Source: Cupriavidus basilensis OR16 (GTDB lineage: Bacteria > Pseudomonadota > Gammaproteobacteria > Burkholderiales > Burkholderiaceae). From it: a DNA stretch of 64,000 bases. How positions within the stretch are numbered: the stretch's first letter is position 1; each line of letters opens with the position of its first letter. Under the pieces are notes generated by a model, which did not search any database, was not told the origin of the DNA, and worked only from the letters and a program-made list of their open reading frames with translations. The position numbers and the translations under genes were made by a program. Of the stretch, positions 62,958-64,000 are shown one piece after another. Where the stretch lies: assembly GCF_000243095.1 (NCBI RefSeq), contig NZ_AHJE01000126.1:1-64000 (forward strand), in the 5' to 3' direction.

Positions 62958-64000
62958 ATGCATCAAGAGCCAGAGCAACCGTTGGCCAACCACCGTCGCG
63001 CGTCCGTGGACAACCCGCGCAGCACCGGCACCCTGAGCCGCCGCGGCTGGCTACAGGCAGCCGGCACGCTGGCCGTGGCCAGCGGCATCGCGCCCTTTGC
63101 CTGGACGTCGCGGGCCAGCGCCGCGGGGCAGCTCACGCCGATCAAGCTGGCCTGGAACGCCAGCAGCGTGTGCCTGGCGCCGGTGGCCGCGGCGCTGAAG
63201 GAAGGCATCTTCCGCAATCATGGGCTGGAGGTGGAGCTGATCAATTTCGGCGGCTCCACCGATCAGTTGCTGGAAGCCATTGCCACCAAGAAGGCGGACG
63301 CCGGCGTGGGCATGGCGCTGCGCTGGCTCAAGCCGCTCGAGCAAGGCTTTGACGTAAAGCTGACCGCGGCCACCCACGGCGGCTGCATGCGGCTCTTGAC
63401 GCTGCGCAATTCCGGCGTGACCGACCTGAAGAGCCTCAAGGGCAAGACGGTGGCGGTAAGCGACATGGCCAGCCCGGCCAAGAACTTCTTCTCCATCCTG
63501 CTGGCCAAGCGTGGCATCGACCCGGTGCGCGATGTGCAGTGGCGCCAATACCCGGCCGACCTGCTCGGCATCGCGCTGGAAAAAGGCGAGGCCCAGGCCG
63601 CCGCCGACGGTGACCCGCGCACCTACCTGTTGCGCAAGGAGCGCGGCCTGGTCGAGGTGGCCACCAACCTGTCCGATGAATACGCCAGCCGCTCCTGCTG
63701 CGTGCTGGGGATTCGCGGCAGCCTGCTGCGCGAAGACAAGCCGGCTGCCGCCGCGCTCACGCACGCCGTGCTGCAGGCGCAGGACTGGACGGTAGCGCAC
63801 CCGGAGGAAACCGCCCGTCATTTTGCCGAGTTCGCCAAGGTACCCCAGGCGGACGTGGTGGCCATGCTCAAGAGCCACACCCACGGCCACCATCCGGTCG
63901 GCGCGGACCTGAAGAAGGAACTGGCGCAGTACACGGACGAGCTCAAGCTGGTTTCAGTGATCCGGCCAGGCACGGACTCCAACAAATTCGCGGAGCGCAT
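62958..64000 (+). CDS. Tat-exported ABC binding protein, sulfonate/nitrate (SsuA/NMT1-like) type, cut by window end
   Basis: Open from the ATG at 62958 (AGGAG seven bases upstream) to the last base, 347 codons. A twin-arginine signal starts at SRRGWLQAAGTLAVASGI (27-44) and ends at SAAGQLTPIK. The mature fold matches SsuA/TauA/NMT1-type proteins: IFRNHGLEVELINFGGSTDQ, LKSLKGKTVAVSDMASPAKN, LRKERGLVEVATNLSDEYAS. Permease and ATPase genes are expected downstream. The GlxA-type gene upstream is divergent. Aliphatic sulfonate or a similar compound is the likely ligand; the subgroup does not settle it. Confidence 0.85.
   Translation, partial: MHQEPEQPLANHRRASVDNPRSTGTLSRRGWLQAAGTLAVASGIAPFAWTSRASAAGQLTPIKLAWNASSVCLAPVAAALKEGIFRNHGLEVELINFGGSTDQLLEAIATKKADAGVGMALRWLKPLEQGFDVKLTAATHGGCMRLLTLRNSGVTDLKSLKGKTVAVSDMASPAKNFFSILLAKRGIDPVRDVQWRQYPADLLGIALEKGEAQAAADGDPRTYLLRKERGLVEVATNLSDEYASRSCCVLGIRGSLLREDKPAAAALTHAVLQAQDWTVAHPEETARHFAEFAKVPQADVVAMLKSHTHGHHPVGADLKKELAQYTDELKLVSVIRPGTDSNKFAER

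Noticed and set aside
1..64000. tRNA, rRNA, riboswitch, insertion sequence or prophage
   Set aside because: I looked at the gaps between genes for cloverleaf arms, conserved riboswitch cores, transposase motifs and terminal repeats and found none I could support by eye.

Overview
The window comes from a high-GC betaproteobacterium that looks like Cupriavidus or a close relative in the Burkholderiaceae. The signs are adjacent opgG/opgH, monomeric NADP-isocitrate dehydrogenase, Bug-type solute receptors, pobA, an H1/HU-like nucleoid protein with a Lys-Ala-Pro tail, and dense short operons. The genus is an inference from gene content only. I saw no rRNA, tRNA, phage, insertion sequence or CRISPR array.

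Layout. 1-8 kb: the start of a Bcr/CflA efflux pump, a small exported protein, the opgG-opgH osmoregulated periplasmic glucan operon, two small exported proteins and an XRE regulator. 8-13 kb: a CorC/HlyC-like membrane protein, a degenerate GGDEF-EAL protein, an entericidin-like lipoprotein and a phospholipase D-type lipoprotein. 12.9-20.4 kb: a divergent catabolic locus (eda, kdgK, PLP deaminase // rpiR, D-aminoacylase, ridA, gntP). It reads as a complete route from an N-acylated amino-sugar acid to pyruvate and glyceraldehyde-3-phosphate. 20.9-26.6 kb: a fecI-fecR iron-starvation module with two tandem TonB receptors behind a candidate Fur box. 26.8-30 kb: a Bug receptor and icd. 30.7-35.7 kb: a DUF2760 / Hsp70 / Hsp70 chaperone operon. 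35.7-40.8 kb: a Crp/Fnr regulator divergent from a Coq4-like gene, an HU-like protein, a chemoreceptor and an FMN reductase. 40.9-47.4 kb: a branched-chain-type ABC transporter with pobA (4-hydroxybenzoate hydroxylase). 47.6-51.5 kb: small membrane and exported proteins, a Tat-type aldo/keto reductase and an MFS carrier. 51.7-55.6 kb: a Bug receptor, a split AtuA-like pair, and a MarR-GNAT regulator with a clear double operator. 55.6-58 kb: two divergent PilZ (YcgR-like) proteins, one behind a flagellar-type promoter. 58-64 kb: an IclR regulator divergent from the glutathione-dependent formaldehyde operon (frmA-fghA), a GlxA-type regulator, and the start of a Tat-exported sulfonate/nitrate-type binding protein.

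Data quality matters here. About fifteen genes, including housekeeping icd, carry frameshifts or lack an internal conserved segment, so the reading frame or domain is broken at one short junction. Junctions share no motif. Because a core TCA-cycle gene is hit, I think most are assembly artefacts (small collapsed or missing segments), but the sequence alone cannot exclude real decay. These genes are listed as pseudogenes over their full span and described by what they should encode.

The most interesting biology is the predicted amino-sugar-acid (oxidised chitin monomer type) pathway, the DUF2760/double-Hsp70 operon, the paired MarR operators, and the sigma-28-like promoter in front of a PilZ gene.
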